DNA from: CAYVXE01 sp964455375
Lineage (GTDB): Bacteria > Zhuqueibacterota > Zhuqueibacteria > Oceanimicrobiales > Oceanimicrobiaceae
Direction: 5' to 3'
Assembly (NCBI GenBank): GCA_964455375.1
Contig: CAYVXE010000069.1
Location: forward strand, 1-23,159
Length of the DNA: 23,159 bases
Position numbers and translations under genes: made by a program. Shown here one piece after another: positions 15,296 to 23,159 of the stretch (position 1 is the first letter of the stretch; every line of letters begins with the position of its first letter). The notes under the pieces were generated by a model. The model searched no databases. It had not been told where the DNA came from and was given only the letters and a program-made list of their open reading frames with translations.

Positions 15296-16222
15296 TTACC
15301 TTCTTTCTTTGCTCTGGGATTTGAAACGGCCAAAACTCGAATACCACAATATTCTTATAATTGCCGTAACAATCAAACAGATTCTTAACATCTCATTTAG
15401 GCCGGGAATGCCTTTTTGACGCCCGTGTTTTTCGAAATAGTGGTAAAAAGAAAGATGTGACGACCAAATCATGGATTGCCGGCGTTGAAAAATGCTGATT
15501 CCCTGCTTATGCACAACTTTTGCTTTTGGTTCAAAATAAATCTTATAGCCATTCAATGCAACACGCTTACACCAGTCCACATCACTGAAGAACATCGGGA
15601 ATCGTTCGTCCCACAAACCGACCGTATTCAAAACATCTCTCTTCGTCAGTAAAAAGGCCCCTTGCGGCTGTTCCACAACTCTCGCAGTGCGGTGATCAAA
15701 ATCCCCCATTTTCCAGTAGTTCAAACGTTTGCTGGTTTTAAAAAGCAGGGACAGGCAGATCATTTCAATAAACACATCACGACGGCGGGGAAACCGGCGG
15801 CATGAAGGTTGAATTGAGCCATCGGAGTTCAGTAGCTGCGGCGCCGCAACCCCCACCCGGTTCTTCTTCGTGAATAGATCGGACAAAATCTTTACACAGC
15901 CGCGTTGAATCTGTGTATCCGGATTGAGCATTAGAACGGTGTCTCCGGTTACTTTTCTTAAACCCTGATTCAAGGCACGGGTAAATCCGCAATTGGCTTT
16001 ATTTTCGATGAACAAAAAATCCACACATTGTTTCAACAAATCATCTGCTTTTGACCGAATGATCTCGCCCGTTGCATCCTGAGAAAAATTGTCGACGATG
16101 ATCAGTTGACAGCTACGTCCCGGCAAATCAGCAAAAAGTGCATTCAGGCAATCGGAAATTTCATGCGCATTGTTAAAGGTGACGATAACGATGGAAATGT
16201 CGATTGCCGTCTCAGCCGACAC
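15296..16222 (-). CDS. Glycosyltransferase family 2
   Basis: The 308-residue protein has a GT-A fold: SIVIVTFNN (10-18), IIVDNFSQD (41-49), ENKANCGFTRALNQG (73-87), and the metal/nucleotide site LNPDTQ around D102. The acceptor region QGAFLLTKRDV...GLWDERFPMFFSDVDWC (187-218) matches the rhamnosyltransferase/WbbL-like group. A hydrophobic stretch at about 284-302 may anchor it to the inner membrane. It probably transfers a sugar to an O-antigen, capsule or other envelope glycan. The start is GTG at 16222 with GGGAGG six bases upstream, inside the end of the M24 gene (11-base overlap). Confidence 0.92.
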   Translation of the reverse strand: MSAETAIDISIVIVTFNNAHEISDCLNALFADLPGRSCQLIIVDNFSQDATGEIIRSKADDLLKQCVDFLFIENKANCGFTRALNQGLRKVTGDTVLMLNPDTQIQRGCVKILSDLFTKKNRVGVAAPQLLNSDGSIQPSCRRFPRRRDVFIEMICLSLLFKTSKRLNYWKMGDFDHRTARVVEQPQGAFLLTKRDVLNTVGLWDERFPMFFSDVDWCKRVALNGYKIYFEPKAKVVHKQGISIFQRRQSMIWSSHLSFYHYFEKHGRQKGIPGLNEMLRICLIVTAIIRILWYSSFGRFKSQSKERR

Positions 16223-17279
16223 ACAAAACCTCCCGCTGAAACGGGGATAAATTTTCGACGCCTGTTTCCGTCACAAGGAAATCATCTTCGACGCGGACAC
16301 CACCGTAGCCGGGAATATAGACACCGGGCTCCAGCGTCATGACGTTTCCGGGGACCAGCTTATCCTGACTGTTTTCGCCAAGCCGCGGTATTTCGTGAAC
16401 GTTCAGTCCGAGACCGTGACCCAGAGAATGCATAAAATATTTACCCAGGCCATCATGCTCAAGAGACTTTCTGGCGACTGCGTCCAGTTGCCAGCCGATG
16501 AGTCCCGGCTTAGCTGCCTTCTCAGATTTTTCAAGAGCGGCAAGAACCGCTTTTGCCATATTGGATTGCTTCTCCGTGGGTTCGCCTAAAATGAAGGTCC
16601 GTGTGGTATCTGCCGCGTAGCCATTGAACACTGCCCCAAAATCGATCACGACAGACTCTCCGGTTTGTATTTTTTTGGAAGAAGATATTCCATGAGGCAA
16701 GGCTGATCTTTCGCCACTGGCCACAATCGGTTCGAAAGGGTCTTTTTCACTGCCATACCGTCGTGTACGGTAGGATATTTCAGCGGAAATATCCAATTCA
16801 CTTACACCCCGTCTAATCAACGGCTGAATCTCCATAAATACGCTGCCACAAATTTTCGCCGCTTTTCGAATCGCGGCAATTTCTTCTGCTTCCTTCACGC
16901 TGGCAACACCTTCAACAATACGTTCGGAGGCGAGAAACTTCATTCCGGGAAACGTTTTTTTTAACAAAGAAAACTCTTTTACCGTGAGAGAAGCCGCTTC
17001 AATACCAATTCTCAAACCGGCCTTCATTGCCGGAACGGCTTGTAATTCCGCAAGCAACTCTTTTTTAGCAATAATAATTTCAGCACAGGAAACTTCTTTG
17101 TGGGATTGTTCACCGTAGCGGCGATCGGTGATAAAAAAGGAAAGGCCGTCTGTAATCAAAGCAATTGCATTCGACCCGGTAAAACCAAACAGATAACGCA
17201 GATTTACAGAAGAGCTAACAATCAGAGCATCCAACTTGTGAACAGCCAGTCTTTCCCTGACCCGATCAACTCTCTGCAT
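16212..17279 (-). CDS. M24 family metallopeptidase (Xaa-Pro aminopeptidase/dipeptidase type)
   Basis: The protein is 355 residues from ATG 17279; an in-frame TTG at 17291 would add four. Residues 1-120 form the creatinase-like N-terminal domain (SSSVNLRYLFGFTGSNA). The pita-bread catalytic domain carries all five dinuclear-metal ligands: D213, D224, H288, E317 and E331 (IDFGA, YAADTTRTF, HSLGHGLGL, LEPGVY, VRVEDDF). H196 (ALPHG) is also conserved. It removes N-terminal residues before proline, or cleaves Xaa-Pro dipeptides, in the cytoplasm. It overlaps the end of the TPR gene by 14 bases and the glycosyltransferase by 11. In many genomes this gene precedes efp, but not here. Confidence 0.94.
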   Translation of the reverse strand: MQRVDRVRERLAVHKLDALIVSSSVNLRYLFGFTGSNAIALITDGLSFFITDRRYGEQSHKEVSCAEIIIAKKELLAELQAVPAMKAGLRIGIEAASLTVKEFSLLKKTFPGMKFLASERIVEGVASVKEAEEIAAIRKAAKICGSVFMEIQPLIRRGVSELDISAEISYRTRRYGSEKDPFEPIVASGERSALPHGISSSKKIQTGESVVIDFGAVFNGYAADTTRTFILGEPTEKQSNMAKAVLAALEKSEKAAKPGLIGWQLDAVARKSLEHDGLGKYFMHSLGHGLGLNVHEIPRLGENSQDKLVPGNVMTLEPGVYIPGYGGVRVEDDFLVTETGVENLSPFQREVLCVG

Positions 17280-18564
17280 CTTTTGATTCAACTAATTTTT
17301 GTTTCAGGTTCTCGATTTTCTTTAAATAAAATTCGTTGTCCGGATATTTTTTTAGAAGCGTTTCAAAAACATCGATCGCCTTTCCGTATTGCCCCTGCGC
17401 CGTATAAATTTCTCCTAAAGTGGGCGTAACGATTTTCTCACTATTATTTTTCTTTTTCCCCGGAGTATTTTTTTTGCTTTTCTTTAATTCATTTTCAATG
17501 GAAGGCGGCTGAAGAGCACCAAGCGGATCGGGATAATCCGTCATCTCCTCTCCAGGTTCAAAGCCCTCCTGTGCATTTAAACTATCCTTTGCTACCTCTC
17601 CCAAAGAAAGTGATGAAGCGTCATCCAAAGACGGTTCCTGAATTTCATTATCTACGGACTGTATCGGGTCCTGTTTGAGTTTTTGTTGCGTTGCAGTGTA
17701 CTGCAAATCAGCTTCGATACTGGATTCCGTGACCACATTGGTATCGTCCCCATCATCGATGGTTGTTATGTCACTCCCATTCAATTTTTCATCTAAAAAA
17801 GAATTAGAATTATTTACGGGCTCTTCAATAACGTCATCTTTAAAAATATCATCTAAAAGATACGAAAACTCCTCTTCCTTCTCTTTGTCCAACTCCGGCA
17901 CAGTCTGTTCCGGTTCAGAAGAATCAACGGTTACTGATTCCTGTTCATGGCCGACGGGGGGTTCGTTTTCTTGATCTTGCTTTTCCTCTTCCTGTTCAAA
18001 AAGGAGATCGTCTTCCACGGCACTTACCGGCATGGAATCGATTTTATCGACTTTCTCCTCAGGATGCTCAAAATCGTTTGTCGTCTGAGCATTCTGCTCA
18101 GGACGCTCTCCTGGTTCAATTTCAGATGTTCTTTCTTTGTCCTTTTGGACAGCTTCCGTATTCTTAAGGTCAAACTCCCGCACCTTTTCCCGGGCAGACT
18201 CATCGAGCGGATCGATCTGTAAAATCTTGCGGTAGCTCATCTCGCACGTATTTTCCCAACCTATCTCTTTCATCAAATCGCCGTAATTTTTGTGGGCGCT
18301 CAAAAATTTCGGATCAAACAACAGAACCCGCTTAAACTCTTTTTCTGCCTGTTCATACAACTTCTTAGCAAGGTAACTTTTTCCGAGGATATAATGTCCT
18401 GTAGCATAAAATGGATATTTTTTGGTTCCGGCTTCACAAATTTTAATCGCTTCGTCAACTTTTTCTAATTGCAGATAAGCATCCGCTAATCTGGCGAACA
18501 AAATGGAACCCGGGTTTTCAGATAGATGATTTTCTAAAAATTGTACATCCTTTTCTGTAACCAT
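17266..18564 (-). CDS. Tetratricopeptide repeat protein with long acidic linker
   Basis: The 432-residue protein has TPR helices at both ends. Residues 1-130 contain about three repeats (LFARLADAYLQLEKVDEAIK, ATGHYILGKSYLAKKLYEQA, FLSAHKNYGDLMKEIG). Residues 395-428 contain one more (IYTAQGQYGKAIDVFETLL). Between about 135 and 360 lies a low-complexity segment very rich in Glu, Asp, Ser and Gln, with no predicted fold, ending in a lysine/asparagine patch near 362-376. No signal peptide is seen. It is probably a scaffold. AAGGA lies seven bases before the ATG. It follows lptE by 72 bases and overlaps the M24 gene. Confidence 0.87.
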   Translation of the reverse strand: MVTEKDVQFLENHLSENPGSILFARLADAYLQLEKVDEAIKICEAGTKKYPFYATGHYILGKSYLAKKLYEQAEKEFKRVLLFDPKFLSAHKNYGDLMKEIGWENTCEMSYRKILQIDPLDESAREKVREFDLKNTEAVQKDKERTSEIEPGERPEQNAQTTNDFEHPEEKVDKIDSMPVSAVEDDLLFEQEEEKQDQENEPPVGHEQESVTVDSSEPEQTVPELDKEKEEEFSYLLDDIFKDDVIEEPVNNSNSFLDEKLNGSDITTIDDGDDTNVVTESSIEADLQYTATQQKLKQDPIQSVDNEIQEPSLDDASSLSLGEVAKDSLNAQEGFEPGEEMTDYPDPLGALQPPSIENELKKSKKNTPGKKKNNSEKIVTPTLGEIYTAQGQYGKAIDVFETLLKKYPDNEFYLKKIENLKQKLVESKDAES

Positions 18565-18636
18565 AATTACATCCTTATAAAATCATCAACAATTTCATAA
18601 AATTTAAATAATTAAATCGCATAAAGCAACATTTTT

Positions 18637-19149
18637 CTACCAGCTCGAAACAGATTTATTTAAAATTTCGTTCGCAATTTTTACAATTGCTTCATTTATG
18701 CCCTGGTCACGGCTCTTTTGGCCCTCATCCGGGTTAAATGTGCCCCATTGAGAGATATCATCCTCCCAAACGGTTTTCCGCTTTTTCAAATCTTCATACC
18801 GCACATGAACGGTGATGAATACCTTGATATCCTTTACCGTTTCGTCATTTGTAAATGATCCGGCACGGTCGTCCACACGCACGACGGTACCTTCCAGCAA
18901 TGAATCTGCATTCCGCCGGTCGGTTATTCTCAAGGTATTATCCCGGGTAAATTCCGTGATAACTGCATTGGTTAACTCTTCATCAATCCCAAACTCCGAT
19001 GTCTGGTCCTGGAAAATAGGGATGTTGACCGATTTCAAATGCGGCGCACCGGAGCCAGAAAAAGAATAAGGGCCACATCCGGCAACAAGAGCAAACATTG
19101 CGGAACTGAGTACGATGACAACCGGAGATGTCTTAAACATTTTTCTCAC
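18637..19149 (-). CDS. lptE: LPS assembly lipoprotein LptE-like
   Basis: LptE plugs the LptD outer-membrane barrel and helps deliver lipopolysaccharide to the cell surface. The 170-residue protein has a signal peptide with lipobox LVAGC (lipidation at C25), then GPYSFSG, VNIPIFQDQT (about 41-50), GIDEELTNAVITEF, DNTLRI and ADSLLEGTV, the pattern of the Bacteroidota/FCB-type LptE family. The C-terminal helix (DQGINEAIVKIANEIL) is also typical. Its ATG lies directly after the stop of the sigma-54 activator gene, so the two are coupled. lptD is not in the window. Confidence 0.88.
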   Translation of the reverse strand: MRKMFKTSPVVIVLSSAMFALVAGCGPYSFSGSGAPHLKSVNIPIFQDQTSEFGIDEELTNAVITEFTRDNTLRITDRRNADSLLEGTVVRVDDRAGSFTNDETVKDIKVFITVHVRYEDLKKRKTVWEDDISQWGTFNPDEGQKSRDQGINEAIVKIANEILNKSVSSW

Positions 19150-20298
19150 CTAATAGGGTAAACCAAATTCTTTAATTTTACGATAAAGCGTGCGTTCACT
19201 AATGCCTAACAACTTGGCAGCTTTACGTTTGCTACCGTTAAATCTTTCAAGCGCCCGGTTAATCATAATTTCCTCCAGCTCCTGCAAGGTTTTACCCTCC
19301 ATTTCAACACCTGCAGGTGCCTGTGGGTGAATATCTTCAGGCGCCGATGGCATAATTTCGGAATAATATGGTAATGATTTTGGCTTCGGTTCGGTGTAAG
19401 ATAATTGAAAAATATCTTCACGTAGTTTTGTTATTTCAGATTTCAAATCGAGCAGAGCGTGATAAATAAATTCTCTTTCCACCTGGTCTGAGGCGCGATG
19501 CGTGGGAACGGGTAAATTCCTGTCCATTGGGCCCTTTGTATTGATATACTTTGTCAATATGTACTCATCAACCCAATTCCCTTTTTCTAAAACAATAATA
19601 CTTTCGATGACATTTTTCAGTTGACGTACATTCCCGGGCCAGGGCTGTTGTTCAAGTAGATGCATAGCGGTGTCCGTGAATCCTGCAAATTCAATGTGAT
19701 TTTGCCGGCAAAAATCGGCTGCAAATTTCTTCACCAGAATTTTAACATCTTCCTTTCTTTCTCTTAACGGTGGAATGCGAACATGAACAGCATTCAACCT
19801 GTAATACAAATCCCCCCGAAATTCCCCGGCTCGAACAGCTTTTTCAAGTTCTTTATTGGTTGCGGCAATTATTCTAACATCCACTTTTTGCAGTTTTGAA
19901 CCACCGACACGCATAAAATCTTTGTTCTCCAGCACACGAAGCAATTTCACCTGGGTCGCCAGAGGCATCTCGCCGATTTCATCCAGAAATATCGTTCCTG
20001 TATCTGCCTGCTCGAAATACCCTTTCCTTGCCCCGACCGCTCCTGTGAAAGCACCTTTTTCATGACCAAAAAGTTCCGACTCCAGAATACCTTCCGGTAT
20101 GGCGCCGCAATTGACGATGACTATGGGGTTGTCTTTGCGCAAGCTTTGTTCATGAATAGCCTTTGCAACTAACTCTTTCCCTGTTCCGCTTTCCCCGACG
20201 ATTAATACGGAAATATCCGTAGGTGCGACCTGCCTGATGGTCAAAAGGATTTGTTGGATTCCCAACGAATCGCCGATGAGTCCAAAATTATTATTCAT
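19150..20298 (-). CDS. Sigma-54-dependent transcriptional activator without receiver domain
   Basis: The protein is 382 residues from ATG 20298; an in-frame TTG at 20307 would add three. It begins almost directly with the AAA+ sigma-54 interaction domain. Present are Walker A GESGTGKE, the GAFTGA loop that contacts sigma-54, Walker B TIFLDEIGE, the arginine-finger region and GNVRQLKN. A linker (about 260-335) leads to a Fis-type helix-turn-helix at the C-terminus (KAAKLLGISERTLYRKI). The usual N-terminal receiver, PAS or GAF sensor is missing, so control must come from another protein, as in PspF, or from expression level. It directly follows the epimerase gene and abuts lptE. Confidence 0.95.
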   Translation of the reverse strand: MNNNFGLIGDSLGIQQILLTIRQVAPTDISVLIVGESGTGKELVAKAIHEQSLRKDNPIVIVNCGAIPEGILESELFGHEKGAFTGAVGARKGYFEQADTGTIFLDEIGEMPLATQVKLLRVLENKDFMRVGGSKLQKVDVRIIAATNKELEKAVRAGEFRGDLYYRLNAVHVRIPPLRERKEDVKILVKKFAADFCRQNHIEFAGFTDTAMHLLEQQPWPGNVRQLKNVIESIIVLEKGNWVDEYILTKYINTKGPMDRNLPVPTHRASDQVEREFIYHALLDLKSEITKLREDIFQLSYTEPKPKSLPYYSEIMPSAPEDIHPQAPAGVEMEGKTLQELEEIMINRALERFNGSKRKAAKLLGISERTLYRKIKEFGLPY

Positions 20299-20307
20299 GT
20301 CCTGCAA

Positions 20308-21234
20308 TTAGTTTTTATTTTTATTCAAAAAATAGTCAACCGTTTGTTTGAAACCTTGCTGTAATCCGATTTCCGGCTTCCATCCCAGCACATTCTCCGC
20401 TTTTTTTATATTCAGACAACTGCGGAGTTGTTCTCCTGCTTTAGCCGGGCCATGCATTTCCAGCATTCCCGCACTAGTCAGTTCATTCAAATGTCCAAAA
20501 AGCTGATTTACATCCGTTTCAACCGACGTCCCAAGGTTGAACACATCGCTTTTCCCGTAGTCCAGAGCTTTGAGATTTGCCCGTACTAAATCACCTACAA
20601 ACACGTAATCACGGGTCTGCTTGCCGTCGCCATTGATGACCGGCTGCTCACCTGCAAGCAATTTTTCAGTAAAGATTGCCACGACACCTGCCTCGCCGTG
20701 TGGATTCTGTCTTGGCCCGTAAACATTGGCATATCGAAAAATCACATGCTCAAGACCATGAATTTCCTTATAATAAAATAAATATTTTTCACATGAAAGT
20801 TTGGTAATGCCATACGGACAAATGGGCCAGGTGGGATGCTCTTCATCCGCAGGAAATGTGTTTTGCTCACCGTAAACGGCACCACCCGTGGATGAAAAAA
20901 TAAACTTTTTAACACGGTATTTGACACAATTTTCCAGCAGATTTAGCGTACCCAGAACATTTATCCGGGCATCAAATTTCGGATCGGCAACAGATTTACG
21001 CACGTCCATTTGTGCGGCATGGTGGTTGACCACATCGAACGCTCCCTGCGAAAATACAGATTCTATTTCATCATCCTGAATATTCATTTTTATAAAGTTT
21101 GCCTTTGGATTGACATTTTCCATTCGTCCGGAAGACAGATCATCAACGATGGTCACATCATGTCCGTTAGCAAGGTAAGCATCGGCGACATGAGACGCTA
21201 TGAATCCGGCACCACCAGTCACTAAAATTTTCAT
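20308..21234 (-). CDS. NAD-dependent epimerase/dehydratase, UDP-glucose 4-epimerase-like
   Basis: The 308-residue protein is an extended short-chain dehydrogenase. The Rossmann motif is TGGAGFIASH (6-15), with D31-D32 binding the adenosine ribose. The catalytic set is S114-S115-T116, Y141 and K145 (YGITK). RYANVYGPRQ and GDGKQTRDYVFVGDL are the sugar-nucleotide binding motifs of GalE and related 4-epimerases. The exact sugar (glucose, GlcNAc or uronic acid form) cannot be decided. AAAGGGAA precedes the ATG. It is the first gene of the seven-gene envelope run ending in the STAS protein, and would supply sugar nucleotides to the glycosyltransferase downstream. Confidence 0.92.
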   Translation of the reverse strand: MKILVTGGAGFIASHVADAYLANGHDVTIVDDLSSGRMENVNPKANFIKMNIQDDEIESVFSQGAFDVVNHHAAQMDVRKSVADPKFDARINVLGTLNLLENCVKYRVKKFIFSSTGGAVYGEQNTFPADEEHPTWPICPYGITKLSCEKYLFYYKEIHGLEHVIFRYANVYGPRQNPHGEAGVVAIFTEKLLAGEQPVINGDGKQTRDYVFVGDLVRANLKALDYGKSDVFNLGTSVETDVNQLFGHLNELTSAGMLEMHGPAKAGEQLRSCLNIKKAENVLGWKPEIGLQQGFKQTVDYFLNKNKN

Positions 21235-21258
21235 AGCAAATTCCCTTTCTGTTTAATG

Positions 21259-21276
21259 AATTGCATTCGTGCAATT
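21259..21276. promoter_or_regulatory. Inverted repeat in the leader of the epimerase operon
   Basis: AATTGCA-TTCG-TGCAATT has perfect 7-bp arms and lies 25-42 bases before the epimerase start codon. On the minus-strand transcript it could form a hairpin just before the ribosome binding site, or be a dimer-binding operator. A weak promoter (TTGTCA at 21314-21309, then TAAAAC after 17 bases) lies upstream. Confidence 0.4.
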
Positions 21277-21354
21277 GGTTTTATTGTTTTATGTTATTAT
21301 CAGACAAATGACAACAGTCTTGAACTCCACGGCTCATAAACTATTTTATTTTTT

Positions 21355-22638
21355 TCAATGTTTTTTCAGGTATTTTATCGCTTTTGCGCCAATGTCCTTG
21401 CGATAGTAAGCGTTGTTAAATGCTATTTTACCCAAAGCCCAGTAGGCTTTCTCACGTGCCTTCAGAAAATTATCTTCGACAGCGGTAACGCCCAATACCC
21501 GGCCCCCGTTTGTGACAACACAATTATTTTCTAGCTGCCGGGTGCCGGCATGAAAAATATGAACAGATTTTCCAAACTTTTTGTCCAGCCCGTAAATGGG
21601 ACTACCTTTTTCGTACGGTCCCGGATAGCCTCCCGAGGCAACCACCACACACATGGCAGATTTTTCATGTCGTTCTATCCGATTGACAAATCGTTTTCCT
21701 TTGACAACTCTGAACATAATATCCACAATATCGGAACTTAGCAGTGGTAAGATAACCTGCGTTTCCGGATCTCCAAAACGGCAGTTGAACTCAACAACTT
21801 TGGGACCATCTTTTGTGATCATCAAACCGGCGTATAAAATTCCGCGATAAGGCCGGTTCTCCAACGCCATCGCCCTGATGGTTGGTTCCATGATTTCCTT
21901 TTTAACCCTTTCAAACATAGGTTCATTGATCACGGGTGCCGGTGCGTAAGCCCCCATCCCGCCGGTGTTTGGCCCTTCATCATTATCGAAAATGGCTTTG
22001 TGGTCTTGTGCTGCAGGCAAATAACCAAGTGTCTCACCATCTGTAATTGCGATGATCGAGGCTTCTTCACCGCGCATAAATTCCTCAATGACGACCTTGT
22101 TGCCGGCATCTGCAAAAACCTTCTCGAGCATTATTTTGTTCAAGGCGCTGAGAGCTTCTTCTTCATTTTTACAGATGAATGTTCCCTTTCCGGCTGCAAG
22201 CCCATCCGCCTTAATCACGGTTGGATACTTAGCGTTTTGTACATATACTTTTGCCTCGTCATATTTTTCAAGGACCACACACTCGGCAGTGGGAATATTA
22301 TATTTCTGCAATACATATTTTGAAAAAACCTTGCTCCCCTCAAGCTCTGCGGCAGCTTTTGAGGGGCCGAAAATAGTCAGCCCCTGATCTTCAAACTCAT
22401 CCACAATGCCACTCACCAGCGGCTCCTCGGGCCCCACTACTGTCAAGTCGATGGATTTTTTTCTGGCAAAACCAAGCAATCCGTTGATGTCATTCTGCTC
22501 GATATTTACACATTGAGCAAGCTGTCCGATGCCGGGATTACCCGGTGCACAGTAAATTTTCTCAACCAGAGGACTTTGTTTTATTTTCCAGACAAGTGCA
22601 TGTTCACGGCCACCACCACCAACAACCAGTATTTTCAT
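21355..22638 (-). CDS. purD: Phosphoribosylamine-glycine ligase
   Basis: PurD joins glycine to 5-phosphoribosylamine with ATP, the second step of purine synthesis. The 427-residue length is normal. The protein begins MKILVVGGGGREHAL and has the ATP-grasp features KADGLAAGKG, NTGGMGAYAP, RGILYAGLM and VEFNCRFGDPETQ, with the C-terminal YPGPYEKG domain. It follows the small membrane-protein gene by 29 bases and is followed by 120 bases before the epimerase gene, with no clear terminator. No other pur genes are in the window. Confidence 0.97.
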   Translation of the reverse strand: MKILVVGGGGREHALVWKIKQSPLVEKIYCAPGNPGIGQLAQCVNIEQNDINGLLGFARKKSIDLTVVGPEEPLVSGIVDEFEDQGLTIFGPSKAAAELEGSKVFSKYVLQKYNIPTAECVVLEKYDEAKVYVQNAKYPTVIKADGLAAGKGTFICKNEEEALSALNKIMLEKVFADAGNKVVIEEFMRGEEASIIAITDGETLGYLPAAQDHKAIFDNDEGPNTGGMGAYAPAPVINEPMFERVKKEIMEPTIRAMALENRPYRGILYAGLMITKDGPKVVEFNCRFGDPETQVILPLLSSDIVDIMFRVVKGKRFVNRIERHEKSAMCVVVASGGYPGPYEKGSPIYGLDKKFGKSVHIFHAGTRQLENNCVVTNGGRVLGVTAVEDNFLKAREKAYWALGKIAFNNAYYRKDIGAKAIKYLKKH

Positions 22639-22667
22639 GACCCTTTTAAACCTGTTTTATGTTCCAT

Positions 22668-23033
22668 TTATAATTTGCCTACCGACCTTTGTACGATTAA
22701 ACCAATAATCATTGCCAGCAAAATACTCAACATCGTACCGGCTAAAAAATACTCGGCAAACGCCTTTTCTCTCTGCACACGTTCATAACGGGCAATCGAT
22801 TTCATGGCGACCACAAACCCCACTCCCGAATAAGCATTTAAGCCCACCAGTAAAATGGTTAGAATTCGTTCCAGCGTTCCAATAAATGCACCCATTCTGT
22901 CATCCGGCTCCTCTTCATCGGGCTTCCAGCGTTTTATTATCTTTCGGATAATCCAATTTGACGGCCAATGGGCAAGCACCGCGGCTAAAACATAAGCACC
23001 GATTTTTATAAATATGCCGTAATTAATTGCCAT
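22668..23033 (-). CDS. Small membrane protein resembling the C-terminal half of DUF3307
   Basis: The 121-residue protein has about three hydrophobic segments (about 5-22, 56-77 and 92-115) and a charged loop (38-47, KPDEEEPDDR). RMGAFIGTLERILT followed by GVGFVVAMKSIARYE and AEYFLAGTMLSILLAM resembles what I recall of the C-terminal region of DUF3307 proteins, which often sit beside a SatD gene. The N-terminal half of that family is absent, so this is either a short form or a related family. The start ATG at 23033 has a weak ribosome binding site. Three tandem inverted repeats begin 17 bases upstream. It precedes purD by 29 bases. Confidence 0.7.
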   Translation of the reverse strand: MAINYGIFIKIGAYVLAAVLAHWPSNWIIRKIIKRWKPDEEEPDDRMGAFIGTLERILTILLVGLNAYSGVGFVVAMKSIARYERVQREKAFAEYFLAGTMLSILLAMIIGLIVQRSVGKL

Positions 23034-23049
23034 TTCTTACAGTTTATAT

Positions 23050-23129
23050 AGTTATCGTTTTTTTGATAACTTGGTCTTAGTTATCGTTTTTTTGATAACT
23101 TGGTCTTAGTTATCGTTTTTTTGATAACT
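23050..23129. repeat. Three exact tandem inverted repeats, period 29 bp
   Basis: Each unit has AGTTATC, a GTTTTTTT spacer and GATAACT, then TTGGTCT to the next. Copies lie at 23050-23071, 23079-23100 and 23108-23129, identical in arms and loop. The sequence beyond 23129 departs from the unit, so the array is three copies. It sits just upstream of the minus-strand membrane-protein gene (ATG at 23033), where an array of operators would be expected. Because it is close to the window edge, the gene on the far side is unseen. Confidence 0.85.
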
Positions 23130-23159
23130 GCCTATTTTCTCATATCCGGCAGTAAAGAG

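Noticed and set aside
23050..23129. Start of a CRISPR array (29-bp period)
   Set aside because: The period contains no variable spacer: arms, loop and linker are identical in all three copies, so it is a simple tandem repeat. No cas gene is present.

Overview
The window looks like a piece of a Gram-negative genome, probably a metagenome-assembled scaffold because it contains two gaps of exactly 100 N. LptE (LPS assembly) and several signal-peptide or lipoprotein genes indicate an outer membrane. The gene styles (a lipoprotein with a C-E-N-P-F start, a DUF1207 outer-membrane protein, a Bacteroidota-like Lrp plus gamma-lyase pair, and a receiver-less sigma-54 activator next to LptE) suggest the FCB superphylum, perhaps a Calditrichota/KSB1-like lineage. 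That placement is inference from memory of family members, not a search result.

Layout. 1-2189 (+): a promoter and ribosome binding site lead into a broken tyrosine phenol-lyase gene of which only the last ~92 codons survive. It is followed by an Lrp/AsnC regulator and a methionine gamma-lyase-like enzyme, so this was probably an amino-acid degradation operon. 2190-2620: intergenic, with a hairpin and a composite palindromic repeat. 2621-6095 (-): lipoprotein, divergent polysaccharide deacetylase, PdxJ and asparaginase II. 6192-6593 (+): FxsA. 6776-7813 (-): cupin and DUF1684 lipoprotein. 7814-8554: 740 bases without a gene, filled with repeats (a MITE-like element, a 46-bp direct repeat pair and a second copy of the composite repeat). 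8555-9590 (-): queF-queC. 9648-11659 (-): one N-acetylmuramoyl-L-alanine amidase gene that only appears split; the gap inside it is an unmerged contig overlap of 55 bp. 11660-12024: promoter, terminator and a perfect AT-rich palindrome. 12025-13660 (-): HAD phosphatase and aldo/keto reductase. 13661-14075: repeat hairpin, a true gap, and a possible 3' coding fragment. 14076-14951 (+): DUF1207 protein. 14948-21234 (-): a seven-gene run of sugar-nucleotide epimerase, sigma-54 activator, LptE, TPR protein, M24 peptidase, glycosyltransferase and STAS protein, mostly overlapping or abutting. 21355-23033 (-): a small membrane protein and purD, preceded by three exact tandem hairpin repeats.

Functionally the window is mostly housekeeping: queuosine and PLP precursor synthesis, purine synthesis, peptidoglycan and envelope biogenesis, and amino-acid catabolism. 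I see no CRISPR array, tRNA, rRNA, transposase, phage gene or recognisable defence system. The least explained material is non-coding: the composite palindromic repeat family at 2427-2549, 7851-7869 and 8286-8485, the MITE-like element at 7880-8057, and the three tandem inverted repeats at 23050-23129.
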